Shown: in pieces, positions 18,760-27,042 of the stretch
How the letters are laid out: every line of letters starts with the position of its first letter
Position numbering within the stretch: the stretch's first letter is position 1
Assembly: GCF_000719975.1 (NCBI RefSeq)
Contig: NZ_JOIJ01000002.1
Location: 248,001 to 312,000, forward strand
Source of the DNA: Prauserella rugosa
GTDB taxonomy: Bacteria > Actinomycetota > Actinomycetes > Mycobacteriales > Pseudonocardiaceae
Direction: 5' to 3'
DNA length: 64,000 nucleotides
The notes under the pieces: generated by a model
Database searches by the model: none
Told to the model about the DNA's origin: nothing
Seen by the model: the letters and a program-made list of their open reading frames with translations, nothing else
Position numbers and translations under genes: made by a program

Positions 18760-20367
18760 ATGGGGGCCGACCAGACGGGGGTCGAACTCGACCCCGCACT
18801 CGAGACTGCCGCCGCGCCGTTGATCGACACCCTCGTCGCCGACGGCGTGGCGGGCAAGCTCGCCGCCCAGGACGCCACGTTGTGGGGCGCGGACGCCGAG
18901 TCCGAGGCCTCGATCCGGCTGGCGTGGACGACGCTGCACCGCACGTCCCGTCCACTGATCGGCGAGATCGAGGCGCTGCGTACGGATCTGCGTTCCGAGG
19001 GCGTCGACCGCGTCGTGCTCGCGGGCATGGGCGGCTCGTCGCTCGCGCCCGAGGTGATCACGGCGACCGAGGGTGTCGCGCTCACGGTGCTCGACACCAC
19101 CGACCCGGCGCAGGTCGCCGACGCGCTGGCGGGCGATCTCGACCGCACGGTGCTCGTCGTGTCGTCGAAGTCGGGCACGACGGTCGAGACCGACAGCCAC
19201 CGCCGGGTGTTCGCCGCGGCGTTCGAGGAGGAGGGCATCGATCCGGCACAGCGGATCGTCGTCGTCACCGATCCGGGCTCGCCGTTGGCCGAACTCGACC
19301 AGTGCCGCAAGGTGTTCCTCGCCGACCCGAACGTCGGCGGGCGCTACTCGGCGCTGACCGCGTTCGGGCTGGTGCCCGCCGGGCTCGCCGGCGCCGACGT
19401 CGCACGGTTGCTGGACCAGGCCGCGCTGGTGGCCGACGCCGTCGCGGCCGACACGGCCGACAACCCGGCGCTGCGGCTCGCGGCCGCGTTCGGGGCGGCA
19501 CACGCCGACGGCGCGGAGAAGCTCGTCCTCGCGGACACGGGTTCGGGCATCACCGGTTTCGGCGACTGGGCCGAGCAGCTGATCGCCGAGTCCACCGGCA
19601 AGGAGGGCACCGGCCTGCTTCCCGTGGTGGTCGACGGCACGGACGCGCCCGGGTTCGCCGACGCCGCGGGCGACGCCACGCCGGTGGCGATCGGCCCGTC
19701 CTCGGGCGGGGCGCGAATCGCCACGCAGGGCCCGCTCGGTGCGCAGTTCCTGCTGTGGGAGTCCGCCGTCGCCGTCGCGGGCCGGTTGCTGGGTATCAAC
19801 CCGTTCGACCAGCCCGACGTGGAGGCGGCGAAGAAGGCGGCGCGGTCGCTGCTGGACGATCCGGAGGCGCTGAACGCGACGGCGACCCCGTCCGCGGTGT
19901 CCGGTGCGGTCGAGGTCTACGCCTCCGCGGGCACGAGCGCGGAGGGCTCGCTGACCGACATCCTGCGGGAGTTCACCGCCACGGTGCCGGCCGACGGCTA
20001 CCTCGCGGTGCAGGCGTACCTGGACCGGCTCGACGACGCCTCGGCGTCGTTGCTGCGGTCCGAGCTCGCCAAGCGCACCGGGGTGCAGACCACGTTCGGC
20101 TGGGGGCCGCGGTTCCTCCACTCGACGGGCCAGTACCACAAGGGCGGCCATCAGAACGGCGTGTTCCTGCAGATCACCGGTGCCTCCGAGGAGGACCTCG
20201 CGGTGCCGGACCGGCCGTACACATTGGGCACGCTGCAGCTGGCACAGGCCCTCGGCGACGGGCAGGTGCTCGCCGACCGGGGCAGGCCGGTCCTGCGGTT
20301 GCACCTGACCGACCGCGCCGCGGGACTGGCCGAGGTGATGCGCGCGGTACAGGAGATCAGTCGATGA
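18760..20367 (+). CDS. pgi: Glucose-6-phosphate isomerase
   Basis: Interconverts glucose 6-phosphate and fructose 6-phosphate, linking glycolysis to the pentose phosphate genes around it. 535 residues with two SIS-type sugar isomerase domains: LAGMGGSSLAPEV and VSSKSGTTVETDSHRRVFAA near residues 85-150, and the C-terminal HKGGHQNGVFLQITG. This is the shorter, transaldolase-adjacent actinobacterial type, in which pgi follows tal (fused as one protein in some bacteria). ATG at 18760 follows the tal stop by eight bases; it overlaps zwf by ATGA. Confidence 0.95.
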   Translation: MGADQTGVELDPALETAAAPLIDTLVADGVAGKLAAQDATLWGADAESEASIRLAWTTLHRTSRPLIGEIEALRTDLRSEGVDRVVLAGMGGSSLAPEVITATEGVALTVLDTTDPAQVADALAGDLDRTVLVVSSKSGTTVETDSHRRVFAAAFEEEGIDPAQRIVVVTDPGSPLAELDQCRKVFLADPNVGGRYSALTAFGLVPAGLAGADVARLLDQAALVADAVAADTADNPALRLAAAFGAAHADGAEKLVLADTGSGITGFGDWAEQLIAESTGKEGTGLLPVVVDGTDAPGFADAAGDATPVAIGPSSGGARIATQGPLGAQFLLWESAVAVAGRLLGINPFDQPDVEAAKKAARSLLDDPEALNATATPSAVSGAVEVYASAGTSAEGSLTDILREFTATVPADGYLAVQAYLDRLDDASASLLRSELAKRTGVQTTFGWGPRFLHSTGQYHKGGHQNGVFLQITGASEEDLAVPDRPYTLGTLQLAQALGDGQVLADRGRPVLRLHLTDRAAGLAEVMRAVQEISR

Positions 20368-21893
20368 CGCGCAGCTGGACCAATCCGCTTCGCGACCCGA
20401 GGGACAAGCGGCTGCCGCGGATCGCGGGGCCGTCGAGCCTGGTGATCTTCGGCGTCACGGGCGATCTGTCCCGCAAGAAGCTCATGCCCGCGATCTACGA
20501 CCTGGCGCACCGTGGCCTGTTGCCGCCCGGTTTCTCGCTGGTCGGCTTCGCCCGCCGGGAGTGGGAACACCAGGACTTCGGTGAACTGGTGCACGACGCG
20601 GTGGCCGAGCACGCCAGGACGCCGTTCCGCGAGTCGGTGTGGAACCGGCTCGCGGAGGGGATCCGGTTCGTGCAGGGCACGTTCGACGACGACGCGGCGT
20701 TCGACCGGCTCGCCGAGACGGTCCACGAGCTCGACGCCGAACGCGGCACGGGCGGCAACACGGCGTTCTACCTGTCGATCCCGCCGTGGGCGTTCCCGAT
20801 CGTGACCAAGCAGTTGTCGCGTTCGGGGCTGGCGGACTTCGACGAGAACACGTGGCGCCGCGTCGTGATCGAGAAGCCGTTCGGGCACGACCTGGCGAGC
20901 GCCCAGGAGCTCAACTCGGTGGTCAACCAGGTCTTCCCCGAGGAGTCGGTGTTCCGCATCGACCACTACCTCGGCAAGGAGACCGTGCAGAACATCCTGG
21001 CGCTGCGGTTCGCGAACCAGTTGTTCGAACCTCTGTGGAACGCCCACTACGTGGACCACGTGCAGATCACGATGGCCGAGGACATCGGCCTCGGCGGGCG
21101 CGCCGCCTACTACGACGGCATCGGCGCCGCCCGTGACGTGATCCAGAACCACCTGTTGCAGCTTCTCGCGCTCACGGCGATGGAGGAGCCGGTGTCGTTC
21201 GAGCCGGGTGCGCTGCGGGCCGAGAAGGTGAAGGTGCTGGGCGCCACCAAGGCGGTCGGGCCGTTCGACGAGACGACGGCGGCCGGGCAGTACTCGGGCG
21301 GATGGCAGGGCGGCACGAAGGTGCCGGGCCTGGCGCAGGAGGCCGGCTTCGCGAAGGAGTCGACCACCGAGACCTACGCCGCGGTGACGTTGGAGGTGCA
21401 GAACCGCCGGTGGGCGGGCGTGCCATTCTACCTGCGCACCGGCAAGCGGCTGGGCAGGCGGGTCACGGAGATCGCGGTGGTGTTCAAGCGCGCGCCGCAT
21501 CTGCCGTTCGACTCGACGGCCACCGAGGAGCTCGGGGAGAACGCGCTCGTCATCCGTGTGCAGCCGGACGAGGGCGTGACGATGCGGTTCGGCTCGAAGG
21601 TGCCGGGCACGACCATGGAGGTCCGCGACGTCACGATGGACTTCGGCTACGGGCACTCGTTCACGGAGAGCTCGCCGGAGGCCTATGAGCGGCTGATCCT
21701 CGACGTGTTGCTGGGTGAGCCGTCGCTGTTCCCGGTGAACGAGGAGGTCGAGTTGTCGTGGAAGATCCTCGACCCGGTTCTGCAGCACTGGGCCAAGCGC
21801 GGCGTTCCGGAGCCGTATCCGCCGGGAAGCTGGGGCCCGCCTGCGGCGGACCGCATGCTGGAGCGCACAGGACGTCAATGGAGGCGCCCGTGA
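20364..21893 (+). CDS. zwf: Glucose-6-phosphate 1-dehydrogenase
   Basis: Oxidises glucose 6-phosphate to 6-phosphogluconolactone making NADPH. 509 residues. Dinucleotide motif IFGVTGDLSRKKLMPAIYDL near the N terminus (Ser where Ala is usual in GDLA), and the substrate/catalytic stretch RIDHYLGKETVQNILALRF. C-terminal domain ends WAKRGVPEPYPPGSWGPPAA. The ATG overlaps the pgi stop. Works with OpcA, its activator encoded next, and Pgl after that. Confidence 0.98.
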   Translation: MTRSWTNPLRDPRDKRLPRIAGPSSLVIFGVTGDLSRKKLMPAIYDLAHRGLLPPGFSLVGFARREWEHQDFGELVHDAVAEHARTPFRESVWNRLAEGIRFVQGTFDDDAAFDRLAETVHELDAERGTGGNTAFYLSIPPWAFPIVTKQLSRSGLADFDENTWRRVVIEKPFGHDLASAQELNSVVNQVFPEESVFRIDHYLGKETVQNILALRFANQLFEPLWNAHYVDHVQITMAEDIGLGGRAAYYDGIGAARDVIQNHLLQLLALTAMEEPVSFEPGALRAEKVKVLGATKAVGPFDETTAAGQYSGGWQGGTKVPGLAQEAGFAKESTTETYAAVTLEVQNRRWAGVPFYLRTGKRLGRRVTEIAVVFKRAPHLPFDSTATEELGENALVIRVQPDEGVTMRFGSKVPGTTMEVRDVTMDFGYGHSFTESSPEAYERLILDVLLGEPSLFPVNEEVELSWKILDPVLQHWAKRGVPEPYPPGSWGPPAADRMLERTGRQWRRP

Positions 21894-21966
21894 TCCATCA
21901 TCGCGCAGCCCTCGATCGCGGGGCGCCGACCGGGTCCGAGTGTTCCGCAATGCACTGGAGGCGCCG

Positions 21967-23166
21967 GTGATCATCGATCTGCCGTCGACCACGACGTCGC
22001 AGTTGAACAAGAAGATGGTCGAGCTTCGGGAGCGGGGCGGCGCGGTGGCGCTGGGCCGGGTCCTGACGCTGGTGATCGTCGCGGAGGACGACGAGCAACT
22101 CGAGGATGCGATCGACGCGGCGAACGAGGCGAGCCGGGAGCATCCGTCGCGGGTGATCGTCGTGGCGAAGGGCGCTCGCACGGCGGCGCCGCGCATCGAC
22201 GGGCAGATCCGGGTCGGTGGCGACGCGGGTGCCAGTGAGGTCGTGGTGTTGCGGTTGTACGGCCCGTTGGCGAATCAGGGCCAGAGCGCCGTGGTGCCGT
22301 TGTTGTTGCCGGATGCTCCGATCGTCACGTGGTGGCCGAGCAACGGTCCGCGGTCGCCGATGAAGGATCCGCTGGGCGCGTTGGCGCAGCGGCGGATCAC
22401 GGATTCGGCGGCGGAGAAGAATCCGATCCGTTCGTTGCAGGGCCGTTCGAAGGCTTACACGGACGGGGACACGGATCTGGCGTGGACGCGGTTGACGCAT
22501 TGGCGGGCGCAGCTGGCCGGTGCGTTGGATCTGCCGCCGTACGAGCGGGTGACGGCTGCGACGGTGACCGGGGAGGCCGATTCCCCGTCGACGGAGCTGC
22601 TCGCCGGGTGGCTGGCCGAGTATCTCGACGTGCCGGTCAAGCGCCACAAGACGACGAGCGCGCAGGGCATCGTGTCGGTGACCCTGGAGCGCCCTTCGGG
22701 TCCGATCTCGATCGAGCGGCCGGATGGGCGGACGGGCACGCTGACCCAGCCCGGTCAGCCGACGCGGCGGGTGGCGCTGCAGCGGCGCGACACGCGGGAC
22801 TGCCTCATCGAGGAGTTGCGCAGGCTTGATCCGGACGAGATCTACGAGGCGGCGTTGAACGGGCTCGCGAAGCTGTCCGGTACGCGCCGGACGACGACTT
22901 CGGGCAAGTCCGGCTCGTCGAAGGCAGCGTCGTCGAAGGCAGCGTCGTCGAAGGAGTCCTCGAACGCAGGTTCTTCGAGGACCTCGTCGACGACGTCGGG
23001 CAAAGCCTCTGCCAAGGCCTCATCGAAGGCCTCGTCGAAGGACTCCGGCCCTAAGGACTCCGGCCCTAAGGACTCCGGCCCTAAGGACTCCGGCGCCAAG
23101 GACTCCGGCGCCAAGGACTCCAGCGCGAAGAACTCCGGCAGCAAGGCGAGGAGCAGCACGGCATGA
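21967..23166 (+). CDS. opcA: OpcA, glucose-6-phosphate dehydrogenase assembly protein, with Lys/Ser-rich tail
   Basis: Cytosolic activator/assembly factor of Zwf. The N terminus VIIDLPSTTTSQLNKKMVEL and GAVALGRVLTLVI matches the family, so the GTG at 21967 with GGAGG five bases upstream is chosen over the GTG at 21940. The conserved part ends near residue 300. From about residue 306 to 399 the protein is almost only Ser, Lys, Ala, Gly, Asp and Thr (runs such as SSKAASSKAASSKESSNAG and KDSGPKDSGPKDSGAKDSG), unlike the ~300-residue mycobacterial OpcA. The tail is encoded partly by a 15-bp tandem repeat. Overlaps pgl by ATGA. Confidence 0.95.
   Translation: MIIDLPSTTTSQLNKKMVELRERGGAVALGRVLTLVIVAEDDEQLEDAIDAANEASREHPSRVIVVAKGARTAAPRIDGQIRVGGDAGASEVVVLRLYGPLANQGQSAVVPLLLPDAPIVTWWPSNGPRSPMKDPLGALAQRRITDSAAEKNPIRSLQGRSKAYTDGDTDLAWTRLTHWRAQLAGALDLPPYERVTAATVTGEADSPSTELLAGWLAEYLDVPVKRHKTTSAQGIVSVTLERPSGPISIERPDGRTGTLTQPGQPTRRVALQRRDTRDCLIEELRRLDPDEIYEAALNGLAKLSGTRRTTTSGKSGSSKAASSKAASSKESSNAGSSRTSSTTSGKASAKASSKASSKDSGPKDSGPKDSGPKDSGAKDSGAKDSSAKNSGSKARSSTA
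23041..23145 (+). repeat. 15-bp in-frame tandem repeat in opcA tail
   Basis: Seven units of 15 bases: three GACTCCGGCCCTAAG, two GACTCCGGCGCCAAG, then GACTCCAGCGCGAAG and AACTCCGGCAGCAAG. They encode DSGPK/DSGAK/DSSAK/NSGSK. Confidence 0.95.
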
Positions 23167-23951
23167 GCACCTCCGACCCGGCGGGCGACGTCGTCGTCCA
23201 CCCCGACGCCGACGTATTGGCGGCCGCGACGGCGGCTCGGCTCATCACGACGCTCGCGGACGTGCAGGCACGGAAGGGCTCGGCGTCGGTCGTGCTCACC
23301 GGCGGTGGCACGGGCATCGCCCTGCTCGAGCACGTCCGCCGCTCCCCCGCCCGCGACGCCGTCGACTGGTCGCGGCTGGACGTGTTCTGGGGCGACGAGC
23401 GGTTCGTGCCCGCCGACGACCCCGAACGCAACGACAAGCAGGCCCGCGAAGCCCTGCTGGACCACGTCCCGGTGGACCCGGCCCGGGTGCACGCCATGGC
23501 GGCCTCCGACGGCGAGTTCGGCGACGACCCGGACGCGGCCGCCGAGGCGTACGCCCGGGTGCTCGCCGACGTGGCCGACGGTGAGCACGGGACCGGCGCC
23601 GCCGTGCCCGCGTTCGACGTGCTGATGCTCGGGCTCGGCGGCGAGGGCCACACCGCGTCGATCTTCCCGGACTCCCCCGCCGCCCACGAGGCACGGCGCA
23701 GCGTGGTCGCGGTACGGAACTGCCCGAAGCCGCCCCCGACGCGGGTGTCGCTCACGTTCCCGGCGCTGCGGCGCGCGGACCAGGTCTGGCTGATCACCGC
23801 GGGCGAGGCGAAAGCCGAAGCCGTGGGCCGCGCCCACCGCGGCGCGGGTGAGGTGGAGCTTCCGGTGGCCGGTGCCCGCGGTACGAGCAGGACACTCTGG
23901 CTGCTCGACACCGCCGCGGCCGCCGACCTGCCCTGGTCACGGCACGTATAG
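23163..23951 (+). CDS. pgl: 6-phosphogluconolactonase
   Basis: Hydrolyses 6-phosphogluconolactone from the Zwf reaction. 262 residues of the NagB/DevB-type fold. Motifs SVVLTGGGTGIALLEHV, DVFWGDERFVPADDPERND and LMLGLGGEGHTASIFPDSPA. The ATG overlaps the opcA stop, and a hairpin terminator follows, closing the operon. Matches Rv1445c. Confidence 0.97.
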   Translation: MSTSDPAGDVVVHPDADVLAAATAARLITTLADVQARKGSASVVLTGGGTGIALLEHVRRSPARDAVDWSRLDVFWGDERFVPADDPERNDKQAREALLDHVPVDPARVHAMAASDGEFGDDPDAAAEAYARVLADVADGEHGTGAAVPAFDVLMLGLGGEGHTASIFPDSPAAHEARRSVVAVRNCPKPPPTRVSLTFPALRRADQVWLITAGEAKAEAVGRAHRGAGEVELPVAGARGTSRTLWLLDTAAAADLPWSRHV

Positions 23952-23956
23952 GACAC

Positions 23957-23993
23957 CACCCGGCCGTGGTGACCCACTCGCCACGGCCGGGTG
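23957..23993 (+). terminator. Hairpin terminator of the pentose phosphate operon
   Basis: CACCCGGCCGTGG (23957-23969) is fully complementary to CCACGGCCGGGTG (23981-23993), loop of 11 bases. It begins six bases after the pgl stop. Confidence 0.85.
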
Positions 23994-24114
23994 TTCCCAT
24001 ACGAAAATTTCATGCGCGCTGCGTTAACAACCGCACACTTTTTCCCGAAGATGGAGACACTTCAGGGCAAGATGTCCTCTCATGGTGGAGTCCACAAGAC
24101 GAGAGGTCTCAACC

Positions 24115-25341
24115 ATGACCACAGAGGGAACGTTCCTCCCTGACGTCTCGGTTCAGGGCCCACGCTCGCGCTCCGCGGCCGACCGCATGCGGCACGCGCT
24201 GGGACCCGTCAAAAACTCGTTCACGACCTTGTGGAGCCGCTCAGCCGTCCGCAGCACCGCCATCGACGCCGGCGTCGTGCTGATCGCGGTCCTGGACGTC
24301 TGGCTCATCGTCCCCGAGAACGCCCCGGCCTATTCGGCGTACCTGTCGGCCGTCAGCTGCGTCGCGCTGCTGTTGCGGCGCTGGTTCCCGTTCACGGTGC
24401 TGCTGCTGACCATTCCGGGCTTCATGGCCGGATGGGCGCAGGTCGCCGCCATGATGGCGCTCGGATTCCTCGCGACCCGCAAGCAGACCCACTGGCAGGT
24501 GTGGGTCGGTGCGTGGCTGGTCTGGATGTGCCGGTTCGTGCTCTGGCCCTTGCCCGAGTTCGCGGCGCTGACCTGGAAGGACCACGGCCTCGACATCATC
24601 TACAGCACGATCGTCGCGGGCATGCCGTTGGCGATCGGCCTGCTGATCGGAGCCCGCCACCAGCTGGCCACCCGACTGGCCGAGCTCAACGCCAGCCGTG
24701 ACCGCGAACGCAAGCTGCACGCCGAGATGGTGCGGGCGGAGGAACGCACCCGGCTGGCCAGGGAGATGCACGACGTCGTCTCCCACAACATCACGCTCAT
24801 CGCCATGCAGGCGGGCGTGCTCACCGCCACGACGTCCGGCGGTGAGTCGGAACGCACCGCGCGCACCATCCGGGAGCTGAGCACGCACACCCTCGAGGAA
24901 CTGCGCGGCCTGGTGGGGCTGCTGCGCTCGGGTTCGTGCGAGGACGACGGGCCGTCGCCGCAGGTGTGCCAGATCCCCGAACTGGTGCGCGAGTGCCAGG
25001 TGCCGGTGCGACTGGAGCTCGAGACGTTGCCGGAGTACGTGCCTGAGCAGGTGTCGGCGGCCGCCTACCGCACGGTGCAGGAGGCACTGACGAACGTGCG
25101 CAAGCACGCACCGGGCGCCGACACCCTCGTCACGGTGCACGCCGACGACACAGCACTGTTCGTGCAGGTCCGCAACGAACCACCGGCGGCCCGCAGGCAG
25201 AGTGAGGGCGCCCTGCCCTCCGGCGGCTACGGACTGACGGGCCTGGCCGAACGGGCGCGGCTGCTCGGCGGCACGCTCGAGTCGTCACCGACGGCCGAGG
25301 GCGGTTTCTGCGTCACGGCACGCTATCCGGTGCAGGCCTGA
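24115..25341 (+). CDS. Sensor histidine kinase, DesK/NarX type (HisKA_3), orphan
   Basis: 408 residues. N-terminal cytosolic ~40 residues, then about five or six hydrophobic segments (IDAGVVLIAVLDVWLIVP; VAAMMALGFLATRKQ; STIVAGMPLAIGLLIGA) without an obvious large sensor domain. Dimerisation/phosphoacceptor box REMHDVVSHNITLIAMQAGV with H219; N box RTVQEALTNVRKHA; G box GGYGLTGLAERARLLGG. ATG at 24115 has GAGAGG at good spacing; an upstream ATG at 24082 is in frame. No response regulator is encoded beside it: downstream is a strong terminator and the opposite-strand rbpA. Signal unknown. Confidence 0.92.
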   Translation: MTTEGTFLPDVSVQGPRSRSAADRMRHALGPVKNSFTTLWSRSAVRSTAIDAGVVLIAVLDVWLIVPENAPAYSAYLSAVSCVALLLRRWFPFTVLLLTIPGFMAGWAQVAAMMALGFLATRKQTHWQVWVGAWLVWMCRFVLWPLPEFAALTWKDHGLDIIYSTIVAGMPLAIGLLIGARHQLATRLAELNASRDRERKLHAEMVRAEERTRLAREMHDVVSHNITLIAMQAGVLTATTSGGESERTARTIRELSTHTLEELRGLVGLLRSGSCEDDGPSPQVCQIPELVRECQVPVRLELETLPEYVPEQVSAAAYRTVQEALTNVRKHAPGADTLVTVHADDTALFVQVRNEPPAARRQSEGALPSGGYGLTGLAERARLLGGTLESSPTAEGGFCVTARYPVQA

Positions 25342-25402
25342 CCGAGCACCGGCCTCCGCACCAGGCCCTCGCACCAGCGGGCCGATGCTCCCCCGGACAC
25401 AG

Positions 25403-25439
25403 GTGAGTCCCCGCGGGATCGCATCCCACGGGGACTCAC
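25403..25439. terminator. Strong bidirectional hairpin terminator
   Basis: GTGAGTCCCCGCGGGA (25403-25418) pairs with TCCCACGGGGACTCAC (25424-25439) with a single mismatch and a 5-base loop. It separates the convergent kinase and rbpA genes. Confidence 0.9.
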
Positions 25440-25466
25440 GTGTGCCGGTTGTCGTCGAGACGTGCC

Positions 25467-25814
25467 TCAGGCGCGGCCACGGCGCTGGCGCAACCGCTCC
25501 AGCGCCTCTTCGAGGAGGGCTTCCCCGTCCTCGTCGCTGCGGCGCTCCTTGACGTACTCCAGGTGCGACTTGAACGGCTCGGTCCGGCCCGCCGACGGCG
25601 GGTTCTCCTGGTCCTTGCCGCCGGGCAGGCCGCACTTGGGGCAGTCCCACTCGTCGGGAATCTCGGCGTCGAGCGCGAACGACAGTCGCGCTTCGTGTCC
25701 GTTGGCGCACCAGTACGACACGACGTGCCGGGGTGCGGTCTCACCGCGTTCGGACTCGCTGGACGGACCAGACGCCCCGATGCGCATCCCCCGGATCGCG
25801 TTGCCGCCGACCAT
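25467..25814 (-). CDS. rbpA: RNA polymerase-binding protein RbpA
   Basis: Actinobacteria-specific transcription factor that binds RNA polymerase and the principal sigma factor and stabilises the open complex. 115 residues. Core region CANGHEARLSFALDAEIPDE followed by WDCPKCG: the C-xxx-H and C-xx-C residues are the zinc ligands known in Streptomyces RbpA. C-terminal sigma-interaction helix HLEYVKERRSDEDGEALLEE. ATG at 25814 preceded by GAGG. RbpA also modulates rifampicin sensitivity; the HelD-type gene is in the same window. Confidence 0.96.
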   Translation of the reverse strand: MVGGNAIRGMRIGASGPSSESERGETAPRHVVSYWCANGHEARLSFALDAEIPDEWDCPKCGLPGGKDQENPPSAGRTEPFKSHLEYVKERRSDEDGEALLEEALERLRQRRGRA

Positions 25815-25860
25815 CAAACCTCACCCACCAGAATCCCGGCGTGCTCACGCACGCGATCGA

Positions 25861-26091
25861 TCAGATCTTCATGAGCAGGCCGAGCCCGATGATCGCGATG
25901 AGCCACACGGCGCCGAGGCCGACGGTGACCTTGTCCAGGTTCGACTCCGCGCGGCTCGATCCGGCCAGGCTGGCCTGCATCCCGCCACCGAACAAGGACG
26001 ACAGTCCCCCACCGCGGCCGCGGTGCAGCAGTACGGCGATGATCAGCAGGAGGCTGGTCACGACCAACAGAATTTGCAGGAACAGTTGCAT
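25861..26091 (-). CDS. secG: Preprotein translocase subunit SecG
   Basis: Small membrane subunit of the SecYEG channel, 76 residues with two hydrophobic segments: LFLQILLVVTSLLLIIAVLL and VGLGAVWLIAIIGLGLLMKI, joined by the typical GRGGGLSSLFGGG loop. Fourth gene of gap-pgk-tpiA-secG, 58 bases after tpiA, as in most actinobacteria. Confidence 0.96.
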   Translation of the reverse strand: MQLFLQILLVVTSLLLIIAVLLHRGRGGGLSSLFGGGMQASLAGSSRAESNLDKVTVGLGAVWLIAIIGLGLLMKI

Positions 26092-26149
26092 GTCATCCTC
26101 TGTCTACTGCGAGTGGCGAGGCACCCACAGTAGCGGGTGCCACACGCGA

Positions 26150-26938
26150 TCAGGGTAGCGGGCCTCCGGCGGCCATGGCGCAGAGTTTGGTGAACTCGTC
26201 GCCGTCGAGGCTGGCGCCGCCGACCAGCGCACCGTCCACGTTCTCACACGCGACCAGGTCGGCGATGTTGCCCGACTTCACCGAGCCACCGTAGAGGACC
26301 CGCACGCCGTCGCCGACCTCGGCGCCGTACTTGTCGGTCAGCGCGCCGCGCAGCGCCGCGCACACCTCCTCGGCGTCCGCGGGCGTCGCCACCCGGCCGG
26401 TGCCGATCGCCCACACGGGCTCGTACGCCACGACGATGTCGGCGACCTGCTCGGTCTTCAGCCCCTTCAGCGCCGCGAGGAGCTGTCCGGTGGTGTGCTC
26501 GATGTGCGTGCCCGCCTCCCGGACGTCGAGCGGCTCGCCCACGCACAGGATCGGCGTGAGGTCGTTCTTCAGCGCCGCCCGCACCTTCTTCGCCACGACC
26601 TCGTCGGTCTCGGCGTGGTACTCGCGCCGTTCCGAGTGGCCGACGACGGCGTAGGTGCAGCCCAGCTTGGCGAGCATCGCACCCGAGACCTCACCGGTGT
26701 AGGCGCCGGAGGCATGCTGGGACACGTCCTGCGCCCCGTAGGTGAGCAGGAGCTTGTCCCCGTCGACCAGGGTCTGCACGCTGCGGATGTCGGTGAACGG
26801 CGGGATGACCGCCACGTCGACCTTCGCGTAGTACTTCTCCGGCAACGAGAAGGCGATCTTCTGCACCAGGGCGATGGCCTCGAGGTGGTTCAGATTCATC
26901 TTCCAGTTGCCCGCGACCAGCGGCTTGCGGGTGCTCAT
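26150..26938 (-). CDS. tpiA: Triose-phosphate isomerase
   Basis: Interconverts dihydroxyacetone phosphate and glyceraldehyde 3-phosphate. 262 residues; catalytic residues visible in AGNWKMN (Lys), VVGHSERR (His) and [11 protein letters not shown] (Glu); phosphate loop [10 protein letters not shown]. The ATG at 26938 has GGAGG seven bases upstream. Its first 35 bases (less the A of ATG) are repeated 104 bp upstream, where they begin with GTG and overlap the pgk stop (see the repeat and the small upstream ORF). Only the ATG copy continues into a full enzyme. Confidence 0.97.
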   Translation of the reverse strand: MSTRKPLVAGNWKMNLNHLEAIALVQKIAFSLPEKYYAKVDVAVIPPFTDIRSVQTLVDGDKLLLTYGAQDVSQHASGAYTGEVSGAMLAKLGCTYAVVGHSERREYHAETDEVVAKKVRAALKNDLTPILCVGEPLDVREAGTHIEHTTGQLLAALKGLKTEQVADIVVAYEPVWAIGTGRVATPADAEEVCAALRGALTDKYGAEVGDGVRVLYGGSVKSGNIADLVACENVDGALVGGASLDGDEFTKLCAMAAGGPLP

Positions 26939-27041
26939 GAGTGGACCTCCGCCAGGGCGAGGGGGGTCTGGGGTGGAGCGGAGCTCCCCCCAGGGATGAG
27001 ACACAGCCAGTTGCCCGCGACCAGCGGCTTGCGGGTGCTCA
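26903..27041. repeat. 35-bp direct repeats flanking a 69-bp hairpin element at the tpiA start
   Basis: Bases 26903-26937 and 27007-27041 are identical; they are the 5' coding end of tpiA. Between them, 26938-27006 contains CTGGGG-T-GGAGC-GGA-GCTCC-CCCCAG, a stem of 11 pairs with one bulge. The element also supplies the GGAGG ribosome-binding site (minus strand, 26946-26950) used by the present tpiA. Confidence 0.92.
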
Positions 27042-27042
27042 C
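26935..27042 (-). CDS. 35-residue upstream ORF made from a duplicated tpiA start
   Basis: Reading from GTG 27042 (overlapping the pgk stop as GTGA, with AAGGAG seven bases upstream) the sequence encodes [12 protein letters not shown], identical to TpiA residues 1-12, then 23 unrelated residues ([20 protein letters not shown]...) and a TGA that overlaps the tpiA ATG. It is therefore likely translated and could couple pgk to tpiA translation. A functional peptide is not implied. Confidence 0.5.
   Translation of the reverse strand: MSTRKPLVAGNWLCLIPGGSSAPPQTPLALAEVHS

Noticed and set aside
18391..20367. Fused transaldolase-glucose-6-phosphate isomerase
   Set aside because: An open frame continues upstream of pgi, but transaldolase is read in another frame and has its own stop at 18751; pgi has its own ATG at 18760.
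22919..23145. CRISPR-like array
   Set aside because: The regular 15-bp units are in frame within opcA, adjacent without spacers, and encode Lys/Ser repeats.
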